Counted from the stretch's first letter, positions 26,177 to 35,212 are shown. The stretch is DNA of 64,000 bases from Pseudomonas sp. UYIF39 (GCF_029963765.1 NZ_JALBYU010000007.1:62001-126000); one strand, 5' to 3'. A program made the numbers and translations. Notes: a model not told the origin generated them from the letters alone.

Positions 26177-27888
26177 TTGAGGTCACCGAAGTTTCCATTG
26201 CCGAACTGCGTGTTGCGCTCGAGTCAGGCCGAACCACTGCGGTTGAACTGGTCCAGGCCTATCTTGCCAGGATCGATGCCTACGACGGCCCCGACACGCC
26301 CACCGCCCTCAACGCGGTGGTGGTTCGAAACCCCGAGGCGCTGAACGAGGCGCAGGCGTCCGATGCTCGTCGGGCCAAGGGCGAGACGCTGGGTCCGCTC
26401 GATGGCATTCCCTATACGGCCAAGGACAGTTATCTGGTGAAAGGGCTCACCGCCGCCTCCGGCAGTCCCGCCTTCGCGAACCTGATTGCCTATCGCGATG
26501 CGTTCACGATCGAACGGCTTCGCGCCGCTGGCGCGATCTGCCTGGGCAAAACCAATATGCCGCCCATGGCAAACGGCGGCATGCAGCGCGGGGTCTACGG
26601 GCGGGCGGAGAGCCCGTACAACGCTGACTATCTCACCGCCCCCTTCGCCTCGGGTTCATCGAACGGCGCCGGTACCGCAACCGCCTCCAGCTTCGCGGCA
26701 TTCGGCCTCGCGGAAGAAACCTGGTCGAGCGGACGCGGCCCCGCCTCGAACAATGGCCTGTGTGCCTACACACCTTCGCGCGGGGTGATTTCAGTGCGCG
26801 GCAACTGGCCGTTGACGCCGACGATGGACGTTGTCGTGCCGTTTGCCAGAACGATGGCCGACCTGCTCGAAGTGCTCGACGTGGTGGTGGCGAATGATCC
26901 CGACACCCGTGGCGATCTGTGGCGGATGCAACCCTGGGTGCCGATTCCGAGTGTCGCGTCGGTGCGCCCCGCTTCCTATGCCGAATTGGCGGTGAAGTCC
27001 GATGCACTGGCAGGAAAGCGCTTTGGTGTTCCTCGCATGTACATCAACACGGATCCGGATGCCGGCACAAGCGATGCGCCCGGCATCGGTGGTCCAACGG
27101 GGCAGCGAATCATCACCCGCCCTTCCGTGATCGGGCTCTGGGAAGAGGCTCGCAAAGCACTCGAAGCCGCTGGCGCAGAAGTGATCGAAGTCGATTTCCC
27201 GCTGGTCTCCAATTGCGAGGGCGATCGCCCGGGTGCGCCGACCGTATTTACGCGGGGCCTGGTATCCAAAGAATTCCTGCATCATGAGTTGTGGGACCTG
27301 TCGGCCTGGGCGTTCGATGATTTTCTGCGGGCCAATGGCGATCCCAAGTTGAACCGCTTGGCCGATGTCGACGGACCGCTGATTTTCCCCCACGACCCGG
27401 GCACGCTCCCCAACCGGGAGGACGACCTTGCCGCAGGCATGGACGAGTACGTGAAGATGGCCGAGCGCGGCATCACACCGTGGGACCAGATCACCACGCT
27501 GCCTGACGGACTGCGCGGACTTGAGCAGACGCGTCGAATCGATCTGGAGGACTGGATGGATCGGTTGGGACTCGATGCGGTGCTATTCCCGACGGTGGCC
27601 GACGTGGGGCCGGCGAATGCCGATGTCGATCCGAAGTCTGCGGATATCGCGTGGAGCAATGGCGTTTGGGTCGCCAACGGCAACCTCGCCATCCGGCACC
27701 TGGGCGTTCCCACGGTCACTGTGCCGATGGGCGTCATGCCGGACATCGGCATGCCTGTCGGGCTGACATTTGCCGGTCGTGCCTATGACGACTCGACGCT
27801 GCTGCGCTTGGCTTCGGCGTTCGAATCGATCGGGACAAAACGACTGATCCCGCATCGAACCCCACCCTTGCCGGTTGGCCAACAATAG
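26173..27888 (+). CDS. Amidase-signature family hydrolase
   Basis: A 571-residue amidase. Catalytic Lys84 (YTAKDSY), cis-Ser in GSSNG (about 162-163) and probable nucleophile Ser186 in ETWSSGRGPAS. The usual oxyanion segment TGGSIR is here TWSSGR, so the triad is kept but the two glycines are replaced. Domain order and length fit long amidases acting on small amides. There is no signal peptide. It is followed by a perfect hairpin at 27896. The substrate is unknown; the family call is firm. Confidence 0.82.
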   Translation: MIEVTEVSIAELRVALESGRTTAVELVQAYLARIDAYDGPDTPTALNAVVVRNPEALNEAQASDARRAKGETLGPLDGIPYTAKDSYLVKGLTAASGSPAFANLIAYRDAFTIERLRAAGAICLGKTNMPPMANGGMQRGVYGRAESPYNADYLTAPFASGSSNGAGTATASSFAAFGLAEETWSSGRGPASNNGLCAYTPSRGVISVRGNWPLTPTMDVVVPFARTMADLLEVLDVVVANDPDTRGDLWRMQPWVPIPSVASVRPASYAELAVKSDALAGKRFGVPRMYINTDPDAGTSDAPGIGGPTGQRIITRPSVIGLWEEARKALEAAGAEVIEVDFPLVSNCEGDRPGAPTVFTRGLVSKEFLHHELWDLSAWAFDDFLRANGDPKLNRLADVDGPLIFPHDPGTLPNREDDLAAGMDEYVKMAERGITPWDQITTLPDGLRGLEQTRRIDLEDWMDRLGLDAVLFPTVADVGPANADVDPKSADIAWSNGVWVANGNLAIRHLGVPTVTVPMGVMPDIGMPVGLTFAGRAYDDSTLLRLASAFESIGTKRLIPHRTPPLPVGQQ

Positions 27889-27895
27889 AAAGGGC

Positions 27896-27924
27896 GGGAT
27901 TGGAGCTTTACACGCTCCAATCCC
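27896..27924. terminator. Perfect hairpin between convergent genes
   Basis: GGGATTGGAGC, loop TTTACAC, GCTCCAATCCC: an 11-bp perfect stem just after the amidase stop and before the end of the opposing desaturase gene. No T-run, so it may be a weak bidirectional terminator or an mRNA end protector. Confidence 0.5.
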
Positions 27925-27931
27925 ATCCACT

Positions 27932-27977
27932 GGTTGAACGTCGCCCCGGAATTCAGCGCCAACGTCGACGGAAGAGC
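27932..27977 (+). repeat. Degenerate duplicate of SnoaL-gene sequence
   Basis: GTTGAACGTCGCCCCGGAAT and the following AACGTCGACGGAAGAGCA mirror 25801-25844 of the SnoaL-like gene (GCTGAACGTCGTCCTGGAGT..., AACGTCGGCGGAAAAGCG). The two copies lie in direct orientation on either side of the amidase, and the end of the desaturase gene runs into this copy. Confidence 0.65.
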
Positions 27978-29014
27978 ATCAACGAGAGTTTTTCGGCAAA
28001 ACGCGACGGCCATTCCATGGCACGCCTGGTGGAGATCTTGCGGGCGATGTCCACAAAGGGTGTGACGATCAGGCTATAGAGCGTCAGGTAACGGTCATGA
28101 TCCTGTTTGCCGGTGCCGAACTGAATAGGCTCGGGCGTCGAGTGCGTGACGTAGAGCGTACCGAACATCCAGTCCCAGAGTGACAGGTTGATACCGAAAT
28201 TCTTGTTGAAGTGTCGGGGCGCGTCACTGTGGTGAATCTGGTGCTGCGCCGGGCTGTTCAGTACATGCTCGACCACGGGGCCGAATGAAAACCAGACATG
28301 GCTGTGACGCAAATTGGCCGCCAAGGCATTGAGGATCAAGACCATGTAGGTCACGCCGAACAAGGTGTACCGGCTGATCTCCCCGCCACAGGCGTACCAG
28401 AAGACACCGGCGAAAGCGCCGAGGCAGACGGTGTCAGTCAGTTTTTCGACGATTTTTTCCACAAAGTGAATCCGGCTTGCCGTCGCCGGCACCAGGACGG
28501 GCGCGGAATGATGGACTTTGTGGAACGCCCATAGATGCCGGGAATGAAAGGCGCGATGGGCCCAGTAATGGATAAAGTCTTGCACCAGAAACACGCCCAG
28601 CCCGTAGAGCAAGGAAAGTGAGAGGTTCTCCCCCACCTGCACGCGCGCGCCCCAAAGATTGTTGAAAAACGAAATGTAGTCACCGGAGCGCAGGACGTAC
28701 GGGTCAACCAGGCCAACAATGGGCAGCACCAGCGCGACCTTCAGGATGGCCCGCACGAAGTAGTACCGGTAATCCAGCAACGCCGAGGGATGAAAATGAA
28801 CCCGGTGCCCGCCGATGAACTGCCAGAAAGAACGTGCGTCGGTCAGACCACGATATTTTCTGAATCGGTACAGGCTATAGGCGATGCTGTAGGACAAGCA
28901 GAGAAACACGACGCTGAAGCGGCCGTTCAGATCGAAAATGCCAAGAAACTCGTCTGCAACAGGCTCGATCACCCACTTGATCAGGTAGTCATACAGAAGC
29001 GCGAAAACATCCAT
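27953..29014 (-). CDS. Sterol desaturase / fatty acid hydroxylase family protein
   Basis: A 353-residue integral membrane protein with several hydrophobic segments and the histidine clusters of the di-iron hydroxylase family: DFIHYWAHRAFHSRH, LWAFHKVHHSAP, and HQIHHSDAPRHFN near the C-terminal third. It would hydroxylate or desaturate a lipid at the inner membrane using O2. The last codons (RRRWR-stop) fall within the SnoaL-derived repeat, so its natural C-terminus may have been replaced. It is followed by no gene on the same strand. Confidence 0.82.
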   Translation of the reverse strand: MDVFALLYDYLIKWVIEPVADEFLGIFDLNGRFSVVFLCLSYSIAYSLYRFRKYRGLTDARSFWQFIGGHRVHFHPSALLDYRYYFVRAILKVALVLPIVGLVDPYVLRSGDYISFFNNLWGARVQVGENLSLSLLYGLGVFLVQDFIHYWAHRAFHSRHLWAFHKVHHSAPVLVPATASRIHFVEKIVEKLTDTVCLGAFAGVFWYACGGEISRYTLFGVTYMVLILNALAANLRHSHVWFSFGPVVEHVLNSPAQHQIHHSDAPRHFNKNFGINLSLWDWMFGTLYVTHSTPEPIQFGTGKQDHDRYLTLYSLIVTPFVDIARKISTRRAMEWPSRFAEKLSLMLFRRRWR

Positions 29015-29111
29015 TAACGGCTCCCCTCCGTCAAAAGGGGGGGATTGTAATTCAGATCGTAACCACCGGGTGTTCCGAGCCGAGCGAATGCCTTTCGAAC
29101 GTCACAAAACC

Positions 29112-29501
29112 CTATTGCGGCTGAAACGTCTGAAGGTACGCCAACAGGTTGTCGATCTTTTCCGGGTCGCTGAGCCCCCAGAAAATCATGCGGGTGCCGG
29201 GCACCACTTTTTTTGGAGCTTCGAGGTACGCGGTTAGCGTTTCGCGGTTCCAGACAATGCCGGCTGATTTCATCGCATCGGAATATTGATAATCCGTGGT
29301 GCTGCCCGAAGGGCGTCCAAAAATACCATTGAGCTGCGGCCCGAATGAACCGCGCGCCGACTCCCCGACCTGATGGCAGCCGCCGCATATCCGCTTGAAC
29401 AGTGTAGCACCCGCTTCAGCATCGCCGGCCGCTTGAGCTTGCACGCTGAATAATCCTGCATTGAGCACCAGGGCGAAGGTGAGTACGGCGGTTTTCTGCA
29501 T
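29112..29501 (-). CDS. Class I cytochrome c
   Basis: A 129-residue periplasmic cytochrome: signal peptide MQKTAVLTFALVLNAGLFSVQAQA, haem site C-G-G-C-H in LFKRICGGCHQVG, GPQLNGIFGR, and the Met ligand in PGTRMIFWG. Start ATG 29501 (GGAG upstream) begins the signal peptide; the frame extends to 29543 without support and would overlap the regulator. It is similar to small cytochrome c550/c2 electron carriers. Confidence 0.83.
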   Translation of the reverse strand: MQKTAVLTFALVLNAGLFSVQAQAAGDAEAGATLFKRICGGCHQVGESARGSFGPQLNGIFGRPSGSTTDYQYSDAMKSAGIVWNRETLTAYLEAPKKVVPGTRMIFWGLSDPEKIDNLLAYLQTFQPQ

Positions 29502-29539
29502 GTTCTGCTCCCAATCATCTGTGGCTTGGCGCCAGTGAA

Positions 29540-30505
29540 TCAACTCGCACCCGCTTGAAACTTCTTCCTGTACGCCGCCGGCAGCAAACCCACTCGCTGG
29601 CGGAACAGTCTACGGAACGAATTACCGTCTTCGTAGCCTACGGCGTAAGTGATGCTGTCGAGTGTCATGCGGGTGGATTCAAGAAGCTGTTTTGCCTTCT
29701 CCAGACGCAGGGTTTGCAGGTAGGTAATGGGCGTGTAACCGGTGGCTTCCTTGAAACGCCGTTTGAAGTTCCTGACGCCAAACCCGAATTGCTGGGCGAC
29801 GTCATCAATCAGCAGCGGCTGATCGAAGCGCTCCTCTAGCCAGTGTTGAACCCGCAGGATGTCGCCATCCCCATGGTTCTTCGGCAATGACCACATGACA
29901 TACACCGATTGCTCGCTGCGCACAGCGTCGACCAGCAAGTATTTGCTGCACTTTTGCGCCAGTTCCAGTGAAGCGAACCGGCGCACGAGGTGCAGCAAAA
30001 GATCCATGGCGGCACTCGCGCCCCCGCACGTGATCACGCGATTGTCCTCACAGAGGATCTGCGACTCCTCCAGACAGACCTCGGCATACCGACGACGAAA
30101 GAAGTCTGCAAAGGCCCAGTGCGTGGTAGCACGAACGCCATCCAGCAGGCCCGTTTCGGCCAGCATGAATGCCGCCGTGCACATTGAAGCCAGCACGGCC
30201 CCCTGCGCATGCTGTTGACGCAGCCATGGCCCATAGGCTGAAAAGGCCGGCAAGGCATCCTTCAAGGTGAAGAGGAATCCGGGGATCAGCACCAGATCGG
30301 TTCGCGGGATCTCGACGGTTGACCGGTCCACGCGAAGTGTCTGCCCTCCCCACGCGGCGACATCACCACCATCAAGCGAGGCGATGACCACGTCAAAAGG
30401 CGCGCCGGCCGTGTCGGCGAACAGGTTGGCGGCGCTGAGCACTTCCAGGGCCATCGTGGCGCTGGCGGCTGAACATTGATCCGCCAGTAAAAGCGTGATG
30501 TGCAT
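29540..30505 (-). CDS. GlxA-type transcriptional regulator (DJ-1/PfpI plus AraC HTH)
   Basis: A 321-residue protein. Residues 1-170 form a DJ-1/PfpI-like sensor domain (ITLLLADQCSAASATMALEVLSAANLFA, CTAAFMLAETGLLDGVRATTHWAF). About 215-315 carry two AraC helix-turn-helix motifs (LLIDDVAQQFGFGVRNFKRRFKEATGYTPITYL; YAVGYEDGNSFRRLFRQRVGLLPAAYR). These regulators control quaternary-amine, arginine or other amine catabolism in pseudomonads. It is divergent from the thioesterase at 30611. The target is unknown. Confidence 0.83.
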   Translation of the reverse strand: MHITLLLADQCSAASATMALEVLSAANLFADTAGAPFDVVIASLDGGDVAAWGGQTLRVDRSTVEIPRTDLVLIPGFLFTLKDALPAFSAYGPWLRQQHAQGAVLASMCTAAFMLAETGLLDGVRATTHWAFADFFRRRYAEVCLEESQILCEDNRVITCGGASAAMDLLLHLVRRFASLELAQKCSKYLLVDAVRSEQSVYVMWSLPKNHGDGDILRVQHWLEERFDQPLLIDDVAQQFGFGVRNFKRRFKEATGYTPITYLQTLRLEKAKQLLESTRMTLDSITYAVGYEDGNSFRRLFRQRVGLLPAAYRKKFQAGAS

Positions 30506-30610
30506 AAATGATCCAATTGCGCTTTACGCATGAAAAAAGTCATTTGCGCACCTACCTTACCCGATCCTTCCTCCCTAAAGTGCACGCGTCACTCAATCAT
30601 CGGCGTACTT

Positions 30611-31180
30611 ATGAATCTCTGGTTCCGACTTTTCCTCATGCTGTTCCGTCGTCCGTGGCGCAAGCCGGTTGACGCCTTGGCCACCACCGTCGTCCACATG
30701 CGCGTCTGGCCGCTTGATCTCGACCTCAACCGACACGTGACCAATGGCCGGTATTTCACCCTGGCTGATATAGGACGCATGGACTACGTGTTGCGCAGCG
30801 GTGCATTCCGGGTGGCGCTGCGCAATAAGGCCGTGCCTATCGTTGGCGACACCTGGGGCAAGTTTCGGCGTGAACTGAAGCTATTTGAAGCGTTCGAGAT
30901 TCACACCAGGATGCTGGGCTGGGACAACAAGTGGAGCTTTATGGAGCACCGCTTCGTGAGCAAGGGACGCGTGGTCGGTGTCGTGGTGATGCGGGGTCTG
31001 TTCCGCTCTGCCAAAGGCACCGTTCCACCTGGCGAGTACGCCCGGGAACTGGGCTTGGCTGAACAGTCGCCGTCGATGCCGACGTGGCTGACAGACTGGT
31101 CGCAAAGCTGCAATGACATAAGCCGTGAGCTTCGAGAGGAAGAGGGTCAGCCTGCCCGGCGCCCGCAGACCGTCGAATAA
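30611..31180 (+). CDS. Acyl-CoA thioesterase-like (4HBT/THEM6-type) protein
   Basis: A 189-residue hot-dog protein starting MNLWFRLFLMLFRRPWRK, a membrane-associated or amphipathic N-terminus. The core MRVWPLDLDLNRHVTNGRYFTLADIGRMDY contains the LDxNxHxxNxRYF motif of 4HBT thioesterases. ATG 30611 is preferred; the frame is open upstream to 30530. The neighbouring regulator is divergent, so control by GlxA is possible but unproven. Confidence 0.75.
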   Translation: MNLWFRLFLMLFRRPWRKPVDALATTVVHMRVWPLDLDLNRHVTNGRYFTLADIGRMDYVLRSGAFRVALRNKAVPIVGDTWGKFRRELKLFEAFEIHTRMLGWDNKWSFMEHRFVSKGRVVGVVVMRGLFRSAKGTVPPGEYARELGLAEQSPSMPTWLTDWSQSCNDISRELREEEGQPARRPQTVE

Positions 31181-31275
31181 ATTCGGCGCTCCCGCTATCC
31201 GCTGACAGCCTCAAGCGCACACTCTATCCTGTGCACCCCGAATCTACGCTTGCCACGACTTCACCGGAGACATCA

Positions 31276-31584
31276 GTGCCGCCCCTGACCGCCCGCGAGG
31301 TTTACCAGCAATTGCGCGACGCCGCGCTGGAAGTTCGGCTTCTGAAGCGCCTCAACGAACAACCCGAGCCTGGCCAGATACAAGTCGAAATCGAGGGCTG
31401 GCGTCTGACCCTCGACTTCGATGGCAATCGCCTTCGTCACTGCCAACGTTGCCAAGGCCCGGACGGCCGCGAGGGCGTGTTCGACAGTTGGCAACGTTAC
31501 GGCACCGATCCGGTCAGTTTGCTCAGCACCTGGGAGCTGGCGCAGATAGAGCGTTTGCTGACTGAACTCAAAAACGCGGTTTGA
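31276..31584 (+). CDS. Small conserved Pseudomonas protein (DUF7693-like)
   Basis: A 102-residue protein, VPPLTAREVYQQLRDAALEVRLLKRLN...IQVEIEGWRLTLDFDGNRLRHCQRCQGPDGREGVFDSWQRYGTDPVSLLSTWELAQIERLL. GTG 31276 with GGAGA 6 bases ahead is preferred over GTG 31231. Its end overlaps the 3' end of the opposing dehydratase by 17 bases. I associate it with a Pseudomonas-restricted family of unknown function. Confidence 0.6.
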   Translation: MPPLTAREVYQQLRDAALEVRLLKRLNEQPEPGQIQVEIEGWRLTLDFDGNRLRHCQRCQGPDGREGVFDSWQRYGTDPVSLLSTWELAQIERLLTELKNAV

Positions 31585-32842
31585 CCGCCTTCCACTCCGG
31601 CTTGTAACGCTGCATCTGTTTCACGTCATCGCGCTGACGAATGCCGCACGTCAGGTACTGGTCATGCAGCTTGCCCAGTTGATCGTGATCCAGTTCCAGA
31701 CCCAACCCGGGTGCGCGGGTGATCTTCACGCAGCCATCGACGATGGGTATTTTGCCGCCCTTGATCACCTCTTCATCCGGCTCCTGCCATGGGTAATGTG
31801 TGTCGCAGGCGTAATCCAGATTGGGCACCGCGGCGGCGACATGCGCCATCGCCATCAGGCTGATGCCCAAATGGGAGTTGGAATGCATCGACACGCCTAA
31901 GCCGAAGGTGTCGCACATTTTCGCCAGCGCCTGGGTGTCGCGCAGACCGCCCCAGTAGTGGTGGTCGGCGAGGACGATCTGCACGCTGTTCAAAGCAATG
32001 CTGCGGCGGAACTCATCGAAGTCGGTGACCACCATGTTGGTCGCCAGCGGCAGACCGGTGCGCTTGTGCAGTTCGGACATGCCGTCGAGGCCCGGCGTCG
32101 GGTCTTCGTAATATTGCAAGTCATCGCCCAGCAGTTCGGCCATGCGGATCGAGGTTTCCAGCGACCAGTTGCCGTTCGGGTCGATGCGCAACGGGTAACC
32201 GGGAAAAGCCTTTTTCAGCGCCTTGATGCACGACACTTCGTGCTCCGGTGAGAGCGTGCCGGCCTTGAGCTTGATGCTCTTGAAACCGTTGGCCTCAATC
32301 ATGCGCCGCGCTTGGGCGACGATCTGTTCTTCGTTCAGGGCTTCTCCCCAACTGTCGGGTTTGTAGGGTGAGTCGACGTGCTGGGCGTACTTGAAGAACA
32401 GGTAGGCGCTGAACGGAATCTCGTCGCGAATCGCACCGCCCAGCAAATCCACCAACGGCACGTTCAACGCGTGCGCCTGCAAATCCAGGAACGCCACTTC
32501 GAACGCCGAATACGCGTTGCTCACCGCTTTGCTGGCATGGGAGCCCGGCGCCAGTTCCGCTCCGGCAATGCTCGCCGGTTTGTTCGCCGCCACCGTGGCC
32601 TGCACGATGCGGCGCAGTTGATTGAGGTTGAACGGGTCGAGGCCGATCAACTGGTCTTGCAGTTGCTGCTGGATCAACAGCGCCGGGGCATCGCCGTAAC
32701 TTTCACCCAGCCCAATGTAGCCGTTGTCGCTTTCAATCTCGATGATCGAACGCAGCGCAAAAGGTTCGTGGATACCACTGGCGTTGAGCAGCGGCGGATC
32801 ACGGAAAGCGATTGGGGTAACGGTGACTCGTTTGATTTTCAA
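31568..32842 (-). CDS. Glucarate-dehydratase-like enolase-superfamily enzyme
   Basis: A 424-residue enolase-superfamily protein of the glucarate dehydratase group. Catalytic K-x-K in SIKLKAG, metal ligands in RIDPNGNWS, YYEDPTPG and ATNMVVTDFDEF, and the His base in SMHSNSHLGISLMAMAH. It should dehydrate a hexarate such as glucarate or galactarate to the 5-keto-4-deoxy acid. It overlaps the upstream MFS gene by 4 bases (ATGA), so transporter and enzyme are co-translated. The exact sugar acid is unknown. Confidence 0.85.
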   Translation of the reverse strand: MKIKRVTVTPIAFRDPPLLNASGIHEPFALRSIIEIESDNGYIGLGESYGDAPALLIQQQLQDQLIGLDPFNLNQLRRIVQATVAANKPASIAGAELAPGSHASKAVSNAYSAFEVAFLDLQAHALNVPLVDLLGGAIRDEIPFSAYLFFKYAQHVDSPYKPDSWGEALNEEQIVAQARRMIEANGFKSIKLKAGTLSPEHEVSCIKALKKAFPGYPLRIDPNGNWSLETSIRMAELLGDDLQYYEDPTPGLDGMSELHKRTGLPLATNMVVTDFDEFRRSIALNSVQIVLADHHYWGGLRDTQALAKMCDTFGLGVSMHSNSHLGISLMAMAHVAAAVPNLDYACDTHYPWQEPDEEVIKGGKIPIVDGCVKITRAPGLGLELDHDQLGKLHDQYLTCGIRQRDDVKQMQRYKPEWKAVKPRF

Positions 32843-34203
32843 GAGGCTGCTCCCTTTGAACCTGAACTCAAGGCTTGATGACTGGTGGATTTTTCAGGCG
32901 TTGCGACGTCGCCACGCGGTGCCGTGCGGGCGAAAAAGATCACCACGGCCGCGACCAGTGACGTGGCCGCTAAACCGTAGAGGCCGCCTTCGATGGAGCC
33001 GGTTTTTTGCTCCAGGAAACCGAACGCCGTCGGGGCGACGAAACCGCCGAGGTTGCCGATGGAATTGATCAAGGCGATCACGGCGGCGGCGATGCGAGCG
33101 TCCAGATAGCCTTGCGGAATCGGCCAGAACAATGCCGAGGCGGCCTTGAAACCAATGGCGGCAAAACAGATGGCAACGAAGGCGAGGATCGGCCCGCCGG
33201 TGGTGGACATGAACATGCCGAACGCGGCGATCACCAGGGTCAAGGCCACCCAGGCTTGCTGATGTTTCCATTTGCTGGCCATGGCCGCGAAGCCATACAT
33301 CGCGATGATCGAAATGATCCACGGAATCGAGTTGAACAGGCCCACCTGGAAGTCGCCGAGGTTACCCATTTTCTTGATCATGCTTGGCAGCCAGAACGTG
33401 GCGCCGTAGATGGTCAGGGCGATGGAAAAGTAGATAAAGCAGAACAGCGCGATCTGCTTGTCGGCTAGCAGCTTGAACATCGACGGCTTGACGGTCTGTG
33501 TGGCTTCCCGGGCCTGTTGTTCCAGTGCGATGGCGTCAACCAGTGCGTCCTTTTCTTCGGCGCTCAGCCATTTCGCCTCGCGCGGATGGGATTGCAGCCA
33601 GAACCAGACAAATCCACAGAGCACGATCGAGGCAAAGCCTTCGATCAAGAACATCCACTGCCAGCCATGCAGGCTGAAACCGCTGACATTCAATAGCGCG
33701 CCGGAGACGGGACCGGAGATCACCGAGGCAATGGCCGAACCGCTGAGGAAAATCGCCATGGATTTGCCACGCTCGGTCGATGGCAGCCATTGGGTGAAGT
33801 AGTAAATGATGCCCGGAAAGAAGCCCGCTTCAGCGGCACCGAGGACAAATCGCAGGACATAGAAGCTGGTTTCGCCGCGCACAAACGCCATGGCCATTGC
33901 CGCCGCGCCCCAGGTGAACATGATGCGCGTCAGCCAGACGCGAGCGCCGTAGCGTTGCAGCAGCATGTTGGAGGGGACTTCGAATATCGCGTAACCGATA
34001 AAGAACAACCCGGCGCCCAAGCCATAAGCGGCTGCGCCGATGCCAAGGTCGGTTTCCATGTGGCTGCGCACGAAGCCGATGTTGACCCGGTCGATGTAGT
34101 TGACGATGAACATCACCACAAACAGCGGCAGCACATGGCGTTTCACCTTGGCCGCGGCGCGGGCGAGTACATTCGGGTCCGGCGGACTCTGGACGGTATT
34201 CAA
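32839..34203 (-). CDS. MFS transporter, anion:cation symporter (sugar-acid type)
   Basis: About 454 residues with 12 membrane segments and the ACS-family start LFVVMFIVNYIDRVNIGFVRSHM, IFEVPSNMLLQRYGARVWLTRIM. TTG 34203 is preferred because GGGAG (34215-34211) sits 7 bases ahead and gives the usual start (L/M)NTVQSPPDPN; ATG 34221 and 34257 are in-frame alternatives. Partner of the dehydratase, probably importing its substrate. An AAnAAnAA motif lies just upstream. Confidence 0.85.
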   Translation of the reverse strand: MNTVQSPPDPNVLARAAAKVKRHVLPLFVVMFIVNYIDRVNIGFVRSHMETDLGIGAAAYGLGAGLFFIGYAIFEVPSNMLLQRYGARVWLTRIMFTWGAAAMAMAFVRGETSFYVLRFVLGAAEAGFFPGIIYYFTQWLPSTERGKSMAIFLSGSAIASVISGPVSGALLNVSGFSLHGWQWMFLIEGFASIVLCGFVWFWLQSHPREAKWLSAEEKDALVDAIALEQQAREATQTVKPSMFKLLADKQIALFCFIYFSIALTIYGATFWLPSMIKKMGNLGDFQVGLFNSIPWIISIIAMYGFAAMASKWKHQQAWVALTLVIAAFGMFMSTTGGPILAFVAICFAAIGFKAASALFWPIPQGYLDARIAAAVIALINSIGNLGGFVAPTAFGFLEQKTGSIEGGLYGLAATSLVAAVVIFFARTAPRGDVATPEKSTSHQALSSGSKGAAS

Positions 34204-34220
34204 GGGGCAACTCCCGATCA

Positions 34221-34228
34221 TTGTTTTT
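34221..34228 (-). promoter_or_regulatory. Hfq/Crc-type CA motif ahead of the sugar-acid operon
   Basis: The minus strand reads AAAAACAA (AAnAAnAA) 18 bases before TTG 34203, next to its GGGAG site. This fits catabolite repression of a sugar-acid operon. Confidence 0.5.
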
Positions 34229-34288
34229 TTAGGGACGAGCCGATCATGGACGCGCACATTGATCCCGTCTAATCTAACCTGGCATTCG

Positions 34289-34311
34289 ATTGATACCGGA
34301 TTTAGATCAAT
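34289..34311 (+). promoter_or_regulatory. LysR-type operator (ATTGAT-N11-ATCAAT)
   Basis: A perfect 6-bp inverted repeat separated by 11 bases spans the lysR start (ATG 34310) and sits between the divergent lysR and transporter genes. This is the T-N11-A layout expected of an autoregulated LysR-type control site. Confidence 0.65.
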
Positions 34312-35212
34312 GTTCGAACTGACTCAACTGCGCTGTTTCACCACGGTGGCGACCGAACTGAATTTCCGCCGGGTCGCCGAACGGTTGAACATGACTCAAC
34401 CGCCTCTCAGTCGACAGATTCAACTGCTGGAGCATCATCTGGGCGTCGAGCTGTTCACCCGCACCACCCGCAGCGTCGCCCTGACCGCCGCCGGCCGCGC
34501 CTTCTTCATCGAAGCGCAGAACCTGCTGGAGCGCGCCCAGCAAGCCGCCGTCACCGCCCGCCGTTTTGCCGAGGGCGACATCGGCTCGGTCAACATCAGT
34601 TTCGTCGGCAGCGCGGTGTATGAATTCCTACCCAAGGTCATCGCTGAAGCACGGCTCAAACAGCCGCATGTGAAAATCGACCTGACGGAGATGAACACCT
34701 ACCAGCAGCATGAAGCCCTGCGTGCCCGTCGTATCGATCTGGGCATCGTTCGCGCGCCTTTGCTGGAGCCGGGATACGCCACCGAATGCCTGGTGCGTGA
34801 GCCGTTTGTATTGGCGGTGCCGAGCCGGCATCGGCTGGCGAGCGCAGACACCGTGTCGGTCAAAGACCTCGATGCGCAGCCTTTCCTGATGTACTCCCAC
34901 GCCGCCTACCCGCCGTTCAACGAACTGCTGACCGGCATGCTCCGCTCTGCCCGCGTCGCCCCGGAATACGTGCAATGGCTCGGCTCATCGTTGACCATCC
35001 TGGCCTTGGTCAACGCCGGAATGGGCCTGGCCCTGGTGCCTCGCTGCGCCACCAGCGTGGTGTTCAAGAACGTGGTGTTTCGCGATATCGATTTGGGCGA
35101 AGGTGTGCAGAGCGAGCTGCATTTGATCTGGCGCGAGAACAATGACAACCCGGCGTTTGCAATGTTGCTGGAAGGCATTCGAAGGGCTGTGCGGGAGGGA
35201 TGGGGCGTTTGA
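34310..35212 (+). CDS. LysR-type regulator of the sugar-acid operon
   Basis: A 300-residue regulator: winged helix at residues 1-60 (MFELTQLRCFTTVATELNFRRVAERLNMTQPPLSRQIQLLEHHLGVELFTR), then the effector-binding domain (VNISFVGSAVYEFLPKVIAEARL...). ATG 34310 is the family start; the frame is open further upstream. It is divergent from the MFS-dehydratase operon with an ATTGAT-N11-ATCAAT operator between, so it very likely activates that operon with a sugar acid or a derivative as inducer. Confidence 0.87.
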   Translation: MFELTQLRCFTTVATELNFRRVAERLNMTQPPLSRQIQLLEHHLGVELFTRTTRSVALTAAGRAFFIEAQNLLERAQQAAVTARRFAEGDIGSVNISFVGSAVYEFLPKVIAEARLKQPHVKIDLTEMNTYQQHEALRARRIDLGIVRAPLLEPGYATECLVREPFVLAVPSRHRLASADTVSVKDLDAQPFLMYSHAAYPPFNELLTGMLRSARVAPEYVQWLGSSLTILALVNAGMGLALVPRCATSVVFKNVVFRDIDLGEGVQSELHLIWRENNDNPAFAMLLEGIRRAVREGWGV

